NCBI RefSeq assembly: GCF_029285175.1
Contig: NZ_JABEDH010000001.1
Coordinates: 1,054,001 to 1,118,000 of the forward strand
Origin: Sulfitobacter sp. M05
GTDB taxonomy: Bacteria > Pseudomonadota > Alphaproteobacteria > Rhodobacterales > Rhodobacteraceae
Length of the DNA stretch: 64,000 bases
Direction: 5' to 3'
Below, one piece after another: positions 34,907 through 44,153 of this stretch. The stretch's first letter is position 1. Each line of letters begins with the position of its first letter. The position numbers and the translations under genes were made by a program. The notes beneath the pieces were generated by a model. That model was not told the origin of the DNA. It saw nothing but the letters and a program-made list of their open reading frames with translations, and ran no database searches.

Positions 34907-35854
34907 TCAGCGGTACACAACACCCGGCAGGACACATAACATCTCATACAGGATATTTGCCCCTGTCAGCGCCGTATTGCCGGAAGTATCATAAGGCGGT
35001 GAAACCTCTACCAGATCACCACCTACAATGTTCAACCCACGCAACGCGCGGATCAACTCCAGCGCTTGCGGCGTGGTCAGGCCGCCGATCTCGGGCGTAC
35101 CGGTGCCCGGTGCATAAGCCGGATCAAGACTGTCGATGTCATAGGTCAGATAGACCGGCACCTCACCAATGTCGCGCCGGATTTCCGCCCCCAGCGTGGC
35201 CAGACTGCGCCCCCAAAGCTCATGTGCAGGAAACTGCTGGAACCCCCATCCCGCAGCTTCGGCAAAATCATCCGCGGAATACCCGGTTCCCCGCAGCCCG
35301 ATTTGGTATGTTTTTGAAGGGATTATCAGACCTTCCTCATACGCGCGACGAAACACGGTGCCGTGACATTCGCGCTCACCGAACATCTCGTCATTCACAT
35401 CTGCATGGGCATCCACATGGATCAATGCTACAGGCCCGTGTCGCTTTGCAATGGCGCGCAGGATCGGCAGCGTGATTGAATGGTCTCCGCCGATTGCCAG
35501 CGGCTTCACGTCGGACTTGAGGATGCCGTCGTAACTCTCTGCAATGATGCGTAAACTATCACTCAATGAGAAGGTGTTGATCGCCAGATCACCAATATCC
35601 GCTACCTGCAGGCCATCAAAAGGCGCGGCACCCGTCCCCAGATTGTAAGGCCGCAACATCGCGGATTCCGCGCGCACCTGTTTGGGACCGAACCGTGTGC
35701 CCGACCGCCATGACGTCCCAATGTCCAAAGGGATGCCCAGAACCGCCACATCCAGCCCAGCCAGCGCGTTCACCGCCGGCAGCCGCATAAAGGTATTCGG
35801 ACCAGAAAATCGGGCCAGATCGTTACCGCTGATCGGTTGATTTTTTTCGCTCAT
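34907..35854 (-). CDS. speB: Agmatinase/ureohydrolase family enzyme, paralogue 1
   Basis: 315 residues from the ATG at 35854 (AGAGAGG upstream). Two-manganese ureohydrolase: GGDHS, HVDAHADVND and YDIDSLDPAYAPGTGTPE supply the metal ligands. N-terminal GIPLDIGTSWRSGTRFGP is typical of agmatinase and guanidinobutyrase. It cleaves a guanidino compound to urea and an amine; the exact substrate cannot be read from sequence. Last gene of the M20-ureohydrolase operon; it overlaps the DUF5360 stop (ATGA). Confidence 0.88.
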   Translation of the reverse strand: MSEKNQPISGNDLARFSGPNTFMRLPAVNALAGLDVAVLGIPLDIGTSWRSGTRFGPKQVRAESAMLRPYNLGTGAAPFDGLQVADIGDLAINTFSLSDSLRIIAESYDGILKSDVKPLAIGGDHSITLPILRAIAKRHGPVALIHVDAHADVNDEMFGERECHGTVFRRAYEEGLIIPSKTYQIGLRGTGYSADDFAEAAGWGFQQFPAHELWGRSLATLGAEIRRDIGEVPVYLTYDIDSLDPAYAPGTGTPEIGGLTTPQALELIRALRGLNIVGGDLVEVSPPYDTSGNTALTGANILYEMLCVLPGVVYR

Positions 35855-36252
35855 GCCAAAGACCTCTCTGTCGGGCAGAAGATGCGCACCAGCCCAACAC
35901 CTTCCAAAACAACCAACCACGCGTTGATCCCCCACCATGCAATGTCAAACCAGCATTGCAAGACCCAGAAGCTCAACGCCATCAAGCCCGCGCAAAACAT
36001 CAAGGTGAGTGAAACGATTTGTAAAGCAATCGCCCGCTGGGGTCGCATCGCGACAAAACGCGCAGCCAGACCACATAGCGCAAACAGAATGTCGATTGGC
36101 AGGAATGACCAATTCCAAACTACGATCATAGGGTTACGGTAATCTGGATACATCGCTTCTGGATCAACAGAGATCCACCCCAGCGCAACAACCGACGCAA
36201 ATGCCCAATAGATCAGCATCCCCACCTCTGTGACGGTCAGGGCAACTTTCAT
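35851..36252 (-). CDS. DUF5360-like four-helix membrane protein
   Basis: 133 residues with four membrane segments (about 8-26, 44-64, 73-96, 104-122) and short loops. Resembles the YvaD/DUF5360 group. It overlaps its neighbours on both sides by ATGA junctions and lies between two agmatinase-like genes, so it is translated with them. Function unknown; a transport or sensing role for the operon's substrate is inference. Confidence 0.75.
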   Translation of the reverse strand: MKVALTVTEVGMLIYWAFASVVALGWISVDPEAMYPDYRNPMIVVWNWSFLPIDILFALCGLAARFVAMRPQRAIALQIVSLTLMFCAGLMALSFWVLQCWFDIAWWGINAWLVVLEGVGLVRIFCPTERSLA

Positions 36253-37214
36253 TTCTGCCGCATCCTGTGTCCCAGCAGGCAGAGGATTTCGGTCGCCACA
36301 TGGGCCCCTGCAATCGCGGTTGCGCCGGTTGTGTCAAACGGCGGCGAAACTTCAACAACGTCCCCGCCCATAATGTTGATACCCGCCAGATCGCGCAGCA
36401 TAATCGCTGCTTGCCCGGAGGTCAGACCACCCCAAACCGGCGTACCTGTGCCCGGGGCAAAAGCCGGATCCAGCGCATCAATGTCAAATGTCAGATAGCA
36501 AGGCCGGTTGCCGAGAATCTCCTTAATACGCATCACCGCCGCCTGCGGCCCCCGCTCGTGGACCTCGCGCGCATCAATGGTCGCCACCCCCAAAGTGTCG
36601 GGGTTTGTTGTCCGGATACCCACCTGCACCGACGTATGCGGATCAACGATGCCCGATTTCACCGCCTTGTAAAACATCGTGCCATGGTCAATCCGATCCA
36701 TATCGTCGTCCGGCCAAGTATCTGAATGAGCATCGAACTGTAATAGACTGATAGGGCCGTATTTTTCGGCATAAGCCTTGAGGATCGGAAAGCTGATATA
36801 GTGATCCCCGCCCAAGGTCACACTGGCCGCGCCCGCATCAAGAATACTCTTAATATGCGCAGTCAACGCTGCCGGAAACTTTGATGTATGGCCGTAGTCA
36901 AACGCCAGATCCCCGTAGTCCGCGATGGCAAATTCGCTCAGCACGTCAAAGTCCCAGCCATAAGGCGGATCATAGGGTTGCAGGCTGCTCGCCTCGCGGA
37001 TCGCCCGCGGACCCAGCCGCGTACCGGTTCGGTTGGTCACAGCCTGATCAAAAGGCACCCCCGTCACGGCGATATCCACGCCGGTCAGGTCCTTGGTATA
37101 TTTGCGGCGCAGAAAGGAGGTCGCCCCGCCAAAGGCATTCTCGAAACTCGCCCCCTTCAAATCATCGCGCGTAAAGGCCTGATCAACCTGGTTTGCTGCA
37201 TCTTCCAGTGCCAT
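36249..37214 (-). CDS. speB: Agmatinase/ureohydrolase family enzyme, paralogue 2
   Basis: 321 residues, AGGAGG at 11 nt before the ATG. Metal motifs GGDHYIS (Tyr where paralogue 1 has Ser), QFDAHSDTW and FDIDALDPAFAPGTGTPV are complete. The N-terminus carries a 45-residue extension before VAVTGVPFD-like core sequence. Substantially different from paralogue 1, so not a recent duplication; the two may use different guanidino substrates. It starts 1 nt from the M20 stop region and overlaps the DUF5360 start. Confidence 0.9.
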   Translation of the reverse strand: MALEDAANQVDQAFTRDDLKGASFENAFGGATSFLRRKYTKDLTGVDIAVTGVPFDQAVTNRTGTRLGPRAIREASSLQPYDPPYGWDFDVLSEFAIADYGDLAFDYGHTSKFPAALTAHIKSILDAGAASVTLGGDHYISFPILKAYAEKYGPISLLQFDAHSDTWPDDDMDRIDHGTMFYKAVKSGIVDPHTSVQVGIRTTNPDTLGVATIDAREVHERGPQAAVMRIKEILGNRPCYLTFDIDALDPAFAPGTGTPVWGGLTSGQAAIMLRDLAGINIMGGDVVEVSPPFDTTGATAIAGAHVATEILCLLGHRMRQK

Positions 37215-37215
37215 T

Positions 37216-38385
37216 TCATGCGCCTCCTACAGGCTGTGCCCGCTCGACCAGCCGCGCAAAGAACGAGGCTCCGATTGGCGCAATATCATCGTTAAAGTTA
37301 TACTTGGCATGATGCACGCTGGCACCTTCGCCCTGTCCCAGCATCAAATAGGCCCCTGGGCGCGCCTCAAGCATATATGAGAAATCCTCGGCCCCCATGA
37401 CAGGCGAAAATGCAGCCTCGACCCCTGCTTCACCGGCAACCTCACCTGCAACATCAATCGCGAAATCGGTTTTGGCAGCGTCATTGACGGTTGGCGGATA
37501 GCCAAATTCAAAATCCAGCTCGGCCTGCAAATCGTAACTTGCAGCATGTCCGTCTACGATTGCCTGCATCCGGCGTACGGCCATCGCCTGCACCTCTTTG
37601 TCAAAGGTACGCACAGTCCCGTTAATATAGACCTCTCCGGGAATGACATTGTCAGTGGTGCCGGTATGAATCTGTGTTGTTGAAATCACCAACTGGGACA
37701 ACGGATCGGTATTCCGGCTTACAATGGTTTGCAAAGACTGCACAATTGCGCAAGCTGCGACAACCGGATCGACACATTCATGGGGCTGCGCGCCATGGCC
37801 GCCCTTGCCGGTAAGGTTGATCGTAAACGTATCTGCGGCCGCCATAATTGGCCCCGGCGTGGTGTGAAACCGGCCAAAGTCCAGACCCGGCGCGTTGTGA
37901 ATCGCATAGACTTGCGTGATGTCGAACCGCTCCATCACACCTTCTTGCACCATGACTTCGCCGCCACCGCCAAACTCTTCGGCCGGTTGGAACAGCAATG
38001 CCACGCGCCCCGCAAAATTGCGCGTTTCCGCGAGGTATTTCGCAGCACCCAACAGCATCGCCGTGTGTCCGTCATGGCCACAGGCGTGCATTTTGCCCGC
38101 ATGCGTGCTGGCATAGGGCACGCCGGTTTCCTCGGTGATTGGCAGGGCATCCATATCCGCGCGCAGTCCAATTGTCGGGCCCGTGCCCTGCCCGTTGATA
38201 ATCGCGACGATGCCGGTTTTGGCCACCCCTTCGACAATCTCGTCAACGCCAAATTCGCGCAGACGCTCGGCCACGAACGCTGCTGTTTGATGACATTCCA
38301 AACCCAATTCCGGGATCGTATGAAGGTGCCGGCGCCAAGCCGTCATATCGGCGCTGAAATCGGCAATGCGGTTGACCACTGGCAT
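37216..38385 (-). CDS. M20 family amidohydrolase (hippurate hydrolase/aminoacylase type)
   Basis: 389 residues from the ATG at 38385 (AAAGGAG upstream). WRRHLHTIPELGLEC start; metal motifs MHACGHDGHTAML, FQPAEEFGGGG and IHNAPGLDFG; the dimerisation lid domain spans about 180-300; MGAEDFSYMLE near the end holds another ligand. It hydrolyses N-acyl amino acids or related amides. As first gene of an operon with two ureohydrolases, it could release an amino or guanidino acid from an N-acyl precursor (inference). Confidence 0.9.
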   Translation of the reverse strand: MPVVNRIADFSADMTAWRRHLHTIPELGLECHQTAAFVAERLREFGVDEIVEGVAKTGIVAIINGQGTGPTIGLRADMDALPITEETGVPYASTHAGKMHACGHDGHTAMLLGAAKYLAETRNFAGRVALLFQPAEEFGGGGEVMVQEGVMERFDITQVYAIHNAPGLDFGRFHTTPGPIMAAADTFTINLTGKGGHGAQPHECVDPVVAACAIVQSLQTIVSRNTDPLSQLVISTTQIHTGTTDNVIPGEVYINGTVRTFDKEVQAMAVRRMQAIVDGHAASYDLQAELDFEFGYPPTVNDAAKTDFAIDVAGEVAGEAGVEAAFSPVMGAEDFSYMLEARPGAYLMLGQGEGASVHHAKYNFNDDIAPIGASFFARLVERAQPVGGA

Positions 38386-38448
38386 GGGCTGGACTCCTTT
38401 GGTGAGGTTCATCAGGGTGCATCTGACACAAGACAGGACAATGCTGCA

Positions 38449-39288
38449 ATGGCCCGCGATCAAAATCACGACCTTATCAACAATCCCGACGGCGGCATCG
38501 AACGCCTGCTGGAAATCATGCGTCGCCTGCGCGATCCTGACACAGGATGCCCCTGGGACATCGAACAGAATTTCGATAGCATCGCCCCCTATACCATTGA
38601 AGAAGCTTATGAAGTAGCCGACGCCATCGCCCGCAAAGACTGGCCCGATCTGGAGGGTGAACTGGGCGATCTCTTGCTGCAATCGGTCTATCACACGGCC
38701 ATGGGGGAAGAGGCGGGGCATTTCACTTTTGCCTCTGTGGTGCGCAATATCTCGGACAAGATGGTCGCCCGCCACCCGCATGTTTTTGGCGACGAAAGCC
38801 GCGATAAATCAGCCGACCAGCAAACCGTCGATTGGGAAGCGATCAAAGCCAAGGAACGCGCTGGAAAAGCGCAACAGGGGACGCTGGACGGCGTCGCTCT
38901 TGGCTTGCCCGGGATGACACGCGCCGTAAAACTTCAGAAACGTCTGGCGCGGGTTGGATTTGACTGGGGTGAAACCGCCAGCGTTCTCGACAAGATTGTC
39001 GAGGAAGCAAGCGAGTTGGCCGAGGCCCGCGATGCCATGGACGCCGACGCCATGGAGGATGAATTCGGCGATTTGTTATTCGTCATGGCCAACCTCGCCC
39101 GTCACCTTGGGGTGGACCCGGAAGTCGCGGTAAGACGGACAAACAGCAAGGTCGAACGGCGCTTTGGCGAAATAGAAAAGCGCCTTGCCGCAGCTGGAAA
39201 AACCCCGGCCCAAAGCACCCTGCAAGAAATGGACAGCCTGTGGGACGCTGTCAAAGCCGATGAGCGGAGCGACGCCAACACAGGCTGA
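38449..39288 (+). CDS. mazG: Nucleoside triphosphate pyrophosphohydrolase
   Basis: 279 residues from the ATG at 38449; the open frame extends far upstream but only as antisense to the M20 gene. Two MazG repeats: LRDPDTGCPWD with EEAYEVADAI and ELGDLLLQ, then a second with EEASELAEA and EDEFGDLLFV. Hydrolyses noncanonical and excess NTPs to NMP and PPi. Divergent from the M20 operon. Confidence 0.95.
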   Translation: MARDQNHDLINNPDGGIERLLEIMRRLRDPDTGCPWDIEQNFDSIAPYTIEEAYEVADAIARKDWPDLEGELGDLLLQSVYHTAMGEEAGHFTFASVVRNISDKMVARHPHVFGDESRDKSADQQTVDWEAIKAKERAGKAQQGTLDGVALGLPGMTRAVKLQKRLARVGFDWGETASVLDKIVEEASELAEARDAMDADAMEDEFGDLLFVMANLARHLGVDPEVAVRRTNSKVERRFGEIEKRLAAAGKTPAQSTLQEMDSLWDAVKADERSDANTG

Positions 39289-39347
39289 AGCGCCCCTTTT
39301 TTTTCACCTTCTTTTCCCCTATCTCTAGGAGAAAGAAGGAAAAAAAC

Positions 39348-40289
39348 ATGCAGCCACGCAAAGTCATCATCGATACAGACCCGGGACAGGACGACGCGGT
39401 CGCGATCCTGCTGGCCCTAGCAAGTCCGGAAGACATCGACATATTGGGAATTACCTGCGTTGCGGGCAATGTGCCACTGGACCTGACATCAAAAAATGCA
39501 CGTATTGTCTGTGAGTTAGCAGGCAAAACTGATGTAAAGGTTTATGCCGGATGTGACCGCCCGATGGGCCGTCCCCTGGTCACAGCTGAGCATGTTCATG
39601 GCAAAACCGGCCTAGACGGCCCAAACCTGCCAGATCCGACCATGACATTAAGTGATGGCCATGGCGTTGATTTCATTATTGAATTACTTCGAAAAGAACC
39701 TGCCGGTTCGATCACTCTCTGCCCTTTGGGGCCGTTAACAAACATCGCAACCGCCTTTGAAAAAGCGCCTGACATCATTGAGCGTGTCGGCGAAATTGTC
39801 TTGATGGGCGGCGGATATTTCGAGGGGGGAAACATCACACCCACCGCGGAATTTAACGTTTACGTTGACCCGCAAGCTGCTGATATTGTGTTTAAATCTG
39901 GCGCTCCCATTGTGGTTATGCCACTTGACGTAACCCATAAGGCTCTGGTCACCAAATCGCGCAACAACGCCTTTCGAGCGCTCGACACCCCTGTCGGCAT
40001 TGCCGTGGCCCAGATGACCGATTTCTTTGAACGCTTTGACAAAGAGAAATACGGAACGGAAGGCGCACCGTTACATGATCCTTGCGTCACCGCCTATTTG
40101 ATCAAACCCGATCTTTTTACCGGTCGGCACATCAATGTTGAGATCGAAACTCAATCCGAGTTGACCATGGGCATGACCGTCGCGGATTGGTGGCGGGTGA
40201 CGGACCGGGAACCAAATGCCCTGTTTATTGGTGATCTTGACGCGGAAGGGTTCTTTGACCTGCTGACCGAACGATTGGCAAGGTTGTGA
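39348..40289 (+). CDS. Inosine-uridine-preferring nucleoside hydrolase
   Basis: 313 residues; AGGAGAAAG upstream. Calcium-binding IIDTDPGQDDAVAIL at the start (DTDPGxDD), then ITCVAGNVPLD, ICLPLGPLTN-like CPLGPLTNIA, and VMPLDVTHK; a later HDPC supplies the catalytic His and a Ca ligand. Cleaves ribonucleosides to base and ribose. Matches RihA/RihB-type enzymes in length; substrate preference unassigned. Its stop overlaps the next gene's GTG. Confidence 0.93.
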   Translation: MQPRKVIIDTDPGQDDAVAILLALASPEDIDILGITCVAGNVPLDLTSKNARIVCELAGKTDVKVYAGCDRPMGRPLVTAEHVHGKTGLDGPNLPDPTMTLSDGHGVDFIIELLRKEPAGSITLCPLGPLTNIATAFEKAPDIIERVGEIVLMGGGYFEGGNITPTAEFNVYVDPQAADIVFKSGAPIVVMPLDVTHKALVTKSRNNAFRALDTPVGIAVAQMTDFFERFDKEKYGTEGAPLHDPCVTAYLIKPDLFTGRHINVEIETQSELTMGMTVADWWRVTDREPNALFIGDLDAEGFFDLLTERLARL

Positions 40290-40735
40290 GCGCGGCACTT
40301 ACCCTCGCCCGCCCTGAACACCTCGACCGGTTGGCCGCCCTCTGCGCGGCCTTCCATGCAGAGGAAGGAATTTCCCAAACCGATGAAGCACGCCGCGCAG
40401 CACTCGCGCCGCTGCTGGAGGGGTCGCCCTATGGTGCCGCCTATCTGATCGGACCTGCCCGCGCGCCGATCGGATACCTTGTTGTGTGCTTTGGCTGGTC
40501 GATCGAATTTGGCGGTCTCGATGCGATCCTTGACGAACTCTATATCCGGCCCGGTGTGCGCGGCCGCGGAATTGCAACGGAGAGCTTGATCACCTTGCCG
40601 CGCGCGTTGGCGGAAGGTGGCCTGCGGGCCATTCATCTCGAAGTGGATCGGGAAAATGACGCTGCCATTAAGCTCTATAAACGCGCCGGATTTGTATCCC
40701 GCGAGAAATATATGTTCATGTCGAGGGAGCTTTGA
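40286..40735 (+). CDS. GNAT family N-acetyltransferase
   Basis: 149 residues starting at GTG overlapping the nucleoside hydrolase stop. Acetyl-CoA site RPGVRGRGIATESL (R/Q-x-x-G-x-G/A), preceded by LDELYI and followed by LEVDRENDAAIKLYKRAGF, the usual end of the fold. Substrate unknown. Followed 4 nt later by selO. Confidence 0.85.
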   Translation: MSAALTLARPEHLDRLAALCAAFHAEEGISQTDEARRAALAPLLEGSPYGAAYLIGPARAPIGYLVVCFGWSIEFGGLDAILDELYIRPGVRGRGIATESLITLPRALAEGGLRAIHLEVDRENDAAIKLYKRAGFVSREKYMFMSREL

Positions 40736-40739
40736 TCCT

Positions 40740-42149
40740 ATGCGCATACCTTTCTCCAACAGCTACGCTGAACTGCCCGAAGCTTTCTTTGCGCGACAAG
40801 ATCCCACCCCCGTTGCGGCACCGACACTATTGGCCTTCAATGAGAGTTTGGCAAAACTACTGAACATAGAAGTTACTGATTTAAAGGAAAAAACGCAAAT
40901 TTTTGGGGGTAATTTAATACCCCAATATGCGATCCCCTTGGCACAGCGTTATGCCGGGCACCAGTTTGGGAACTTCAATCCGCAGCTTGGCGATGGGCGC
41001 GCGGTTCTGCTGGGCGAGGTCATTGGCACGGACGGCATACGCCGCGATATCCAGCTCAAAGGGTCTGGTCCGACCCCCTTATCCCGCCGGGGAGATGGCC
41101 GCGCTTGGCTGGGTCCGGTGTTGCGCGAATATGTGGTGTCAGAGGCGATGGCCGCGCTTGGCATCCCGACCACACGTGCCCTTGCTGCGGTGTCCACCGG
41201 AGAGGATATCTGGCGCGAACAAGGTGCCCTGCCCGGGGCTGTACTGACCCGGGTAGCGCAAAGCCATCTGCGGGTTGGAACCTTTCAGGTCTTTGCCCAT
41301 CGCGGCGAGGTCGACAATCTGCGCACCTTGACAGATTACACCATCCGCCGCCACTATCCCGACGCAGCCGGCCCAATGGATCTGTTACGCGCGGTCTGTA
41401 CTGCACAGGCTGATCTGGTGACGCAGTGGATGTCAGTCGGCTTTATTCACGGTGTGATGAATACCGATAACTGCGCCATCAGCGGTGAAACCATCGATTA
41501 TGGTCCCTGTGCCTTTATGGATGGCTTTCACCAGAACCGCGTCTTCAGCTCAATTGATACACAGGGGCGGTATGCCTTTGGGGCGCAACCAGGCATTGCC
41601 GTGTGGAATATGGCCCAGCTTGCCACCAGCCTGATCCAATTGTTCGATGACCGCGACGCGGCGGTGCAAGAGGCGACCGAAATTGTCCACGCCATGCCAG
41701 CGCAGCTTGAGGCAAACTGGCTGAAGCGTTTTGCCGCCAAAATCGGCATCAGCACGCCCCGCGACGGCGATGTGGACCTGATCGAAGGCCTGTTAGGGGT
41801 GATGCAATCCGACGGCGCTGATTTCACCAATACCTTCCGCGCACTTGGGACAGAGGCCGCCAGAGACCAGTTCACCAACCGCGACGCCTTTGAGCGTTGG
41901 AACGAGACCTGGCACAGCCGGATCAAGGATGAACCGGATCCGCAGTCCCTCATGCAATCTGTCAACCCTGCGGTCATACCGCGCAATCATCGGATGGAAC
42001 AAATGATCCAAGCCGCCGTCGCTGGTGATATGGCCCCGTTCGAACGTTTGATGCGGGCCCTGGCAACCCCTTATACAGAGACGGATACAGACCTGTCACA
42101 CCCCCCTTCCGAACATGAAATCGTGCCGGCCACCTTTTGTGGCACCTAA
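40740..42149 (+). CDS. selO: Protein adenylyltransferase SelO (YdiU)
   Basis: 469 residues from the ATG at 40740. Pseudokinase fold that transfers AMP to Ser/Thr/Tyr of target proteins and is tied to redox homeostasis. YAGHQFGNFNPQLGDGRA, LKGSGPTPLSRRGDGRA and GFIHGVMNTDN with IDYGPCAFMD are diagnostic. The C-terminus ends CGT, so a Cys is near the end where some homologues carry selenocysteine. Last gene of mazG-side run; its stop abuts repeat copy C. Confidence 0.94.
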   Translation: MRIPFSNSYAELPEAFFARQDPTPVAAPTLLAFNESLAKLLNIEVTDLKEKTQIFGGNLIPQYAIPLAQRYAGHQFGNFNPQLGDGRAVLLGEVIGTDGIRRDIQLKGSGPTPLSRRGDGRAWLGPVLREYVVSEAMAALGIPTTRALAAVSTGEDIWREQGALPGAVLTRVAQSHLRVGTFQVFAHRGEVDNLRTLTDYTIRRHYPDAAGPMDLLRAVCTAQADLVTQWMSVGFIHGVMNTDNCAISGETIDYGPCAFMDGFHQNRVFSSIDTQGRYAFGAQPGIAVWNMAQLATSLIQLFDDRDAAVQEATEIVHAMPAQLEANWLKRFAAKIGISTPRDGDVDLIEGLLGVMQSDGADFTNTFRALGTEAARDQFTNRDAFERWNETWHSRIKDEPDPQSLMQSVNPAVIPRNHRMEQMIQAAVAGDMAPFERLMRALATPYTETDTDLSHPPSEHEIVPATFCGT

Positions 42150-42254
42150 AGCGCCCCGCCTTTAACCTGAGCCATCATATATCGCTTTTCGCGGTCACCC
42201 AAAGACAGAAGCAGCGAACAAACGATGCATGTTTAAGGCGGGACGATCTAAGGG
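42150..42254 (+). repeat. ~105-bp palindromic repeat, copy C
   Basis: Starts AGCGCCCCGCCTTTAACCTG immediately after the selO stop and ends TTTAAGGCGGGACGATCTAA at the DMT transporter stop. Same orientation as copy B. About four fifths of positions agree with A and B; the central part is the least alike. Confidence 0.85.
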
Positions 42255-43138
42255 TGAACGCGGGGCTTACGATTGATCAGGTAAATCCCGCTGGCCACCA
42301 GCACCAAGGCCCCCCAGACCGAGGGGGCCACGTGTTCCGACAAAAGCACCCAGCCTAGGATCACTGAAAAAACCGGTGACAGAAAGCTGAAGGATGCGAC
42401 CGAAGACGCCGGATAGATCGTCATCAGCCAGAACCAGACCAGAAAACCAAGGCTGGCGATGGCGATAATCTGGAACAGCAGGCCGGCCAGATGGATCGGT
42501 GCAACCTCGCGCAGCAAGGGACCGAAAAGCGGTGCCAGCACCAGCAGGATTGGCGCGGACACCAGAACCTGAAACATCAGCTGCTGGGCAGGTGGCACTG
42601 TGGACAGCGGTGTGGCGCGCACGCAGATCACAATGGCGGCCCAGCAGAATGCCGCCACCAGCGCCAGCACATCCCCCGTCCAGCTGACACTGCCGCCGCT
42701 GCGATCAGCCAGTGCCACCGCCACGCCTGACATGGCAAGCACAAGCCCCAAAACCTTGGCGGGCGTCAAGCGTTCACCGGGAAAAAACACATGTGCAATC
42801 AGCGACAACCAGACCGGCATGGAATAAAAGATCACCGAGGCCCGGCTGACGGTTGTGATATCCAATGCCGAAAAAAGGCAAATAAATTCAATGGTAAAGA
42901 ACAGGCCTGAGGCAATTCCGCCGGCCCATGCCGGGCGTGGCACGGAAAAACTGACGCCGCGCATCCGCATCCACAAATACAGAACAAGCACCGCCCCGGC
43001 AGAGCGCACCCCGGCCTGAAACACCGGTCCAAAACCGCCCGATGTGACCTTGATCACCACCTGATTGAACGCCAGATGCAACGCAAATGCGATCAAAGCC
43101 GCCGCGCCAAATGCATCCATATGATCCTTGCGTTCCAT
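42248..43138 (-). CDS. DMT superfamily (EamA) exporter
   Basis: 296 residues with ten membrane segments arranged as two EamA repeats; LVVWFWLMTIYPASSVASFSFLSPVFSVILGW-like region (read FSFLSPVFSVILGW) in the second half is typical. Probably exports an amino acid or other metabolite; substrate unknown. An alternative ATG lies six codons in. Its stop lies inside the edge of repeat copy C. Confidence 0.87.
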   Translation of the reverse strand: MERKDHMDAFGAAALIAFALHLAFNQVVIKVTSGGFGPVFQAGVRSAGAVLVLYLWMRMRGVSFSVPRPAWAGGIASGLFFTIEFICLFSALDITTVSRASVIFYSMPVWLSLIAHVFFPGERLTPAKVLGLVLAMSGVAVALADRSGGSVSWTGDVLALVAAFCWAAIVICVRATPLSTVPPAQQLMFQVLVSAPILLVLAPLFGPLLREVAPIHLAGLLFQIIAIASLGFLVWFWLMTIYPASSVASFSFLSPVFSVILGWVLLSEHVAPSVWGALVLVASGIYLINRKPRVHP

Positions 43139-43271
43139 CGGCCCAATAGCGCGGGTGAATGCAGATAGGTCAATGCAAAACTCCCGTCAGATGAGGTGAC
43201 CTTGGATATTTTCCCCTCGTCCCGCCGTTCAAATCTGTCACACTGCTCTTGATCATAGATGGAGAGACCAA

Positions 43272-44132
43272 ATGAGCTTGATGAAAACCCTTGCAAAAGT
43301 TGCGGTTGGCGTGGCCATGGCCAAAGGTGCCAAGGCGATGATGGACAAAAACCGTGGCGGCCAGACACAGGGTGCTGGTGGCCTTGGCGGGTTGCTTGGT
43401 GGCATGGCCGGTGGCAGCGCGGGATCAGCTGGCGGCGGGCTTCAGGACATGTTGGGCGGTCTTTTGGGCGGTGCCGGCGGCGCAAGCGCGGGCGGCATGT
43501 CTGGCGGTCTGGGCGGATTGCTGAACCAGCTGGGCGGTGCCGGCGGGGGCGCGTCCGGCGGTGGTCTTGGCGGATTGCTGGGCGGCAGCGGCGCATCAGG
43601 TGGCGGTCTGGGTGGCCTGCTGGGCAGTCTGGCCGGTGCCGCTGGCGCGGGCGGACTTTTGGCCGGCGCAGGTGCAGCGGTGAACAAACGCCCCAAGACA
43701 AACGATCACGATTTCGGCGCAGTTCTGAACTCTCAGTTTGATTCAACACCGGAACCGGAAATAGAACCCTCGCAGGATCAGGAAGCCGCCGCAGGTCTGA
43801 TGTTGGCTGCGATGATCCAAGCCGCCAAATCCGACGGCACTTTTGACGAGGCGGAAAAGGCCAAGCTGTTGGACCAGCTGGGCGATGTCGACGCGGAAGA
43901 AGCCGCATTTGTTCAGGCCCAATTGCAAGCGCCCGTTGATGTGGCCGGCCTTGTGCGTGAAACGCCAAACGGCATGGAGGGGCAAATCTATGCCATGTCG
44001 CTGCTGGGCATTGATCTGGACACTCAGCAAGAAGCGAAATACCTGCACGAGCTGGCTCAGGGCTATGGCATGAAACCAGCGCAGGTGAACGAAATCCACG
44101 CTCAGATGGGTGTGCCGTCCCTTTACACCTGA
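43272..44132 (+). CDS. TerB-like/DUF533 protein with long Gly-rich region
   Basis: 286 residues; GGAGAG upstream. Residues 1-30 are an amphipathic Ala/Lys start; 32-136 is a Gly/Ala/Leu/Ser repeat region with recurring GGLGGLLGG-type units; residues 160-286 form a helical DUF533/TerB-like domain (LMLAAMIQAAKSDGTFDEAEK, LGIDLDTQQEAKYLHELAQG read in pieces). Resembles E. coli YebE. Function unknown; the old tellurite-resistance label of TerB is not evidence of that activity here. Confidence 0.87.
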   Translation: MSLMKTLAKVAVGVAMAKGAKAMMDKNRGGQTQGAGGLGGLLGGMAGGSAGSAGGGLQDMLGGLLGGAGGASAGGMSGGLGGLLNQLGGAGGGASGGGLGGLLGGSGASGGGLGGLLGSLAGAAGAGGLLAGAGAAVNKRPKTNDHDFGAVLNSQFDSTPEPEIEPSQDQEAAAGLMLAAMIQAAKSDGTFDEAEKAKLLDQLGDVDAEEAAFVQAQLQAPVDVAGLVRETPNGMEGQIYAMSLLGIDLDTQQEAKYLHELAQGYGMKPAQVNEIHAQMGVPSLYT

Positions 44133-44153
44133 GACTAAACTGCCTGATAGACA

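Noticed and set aside
37729..38448. Upstream extension of the mazG open frame
   Set aside because: It is antisense to the M20 hydrolase gene; the MazG domain and a ribosome site fit the ATG at 38449.
43360..43680. Repetitive DNA suggestive of a tandem array or CRISPR
   Set aside because: The repetition is degenerate and in frame, encoding Gly/Leu/Ala units of the TerB-like protein; there are no spacers or constant repeats.
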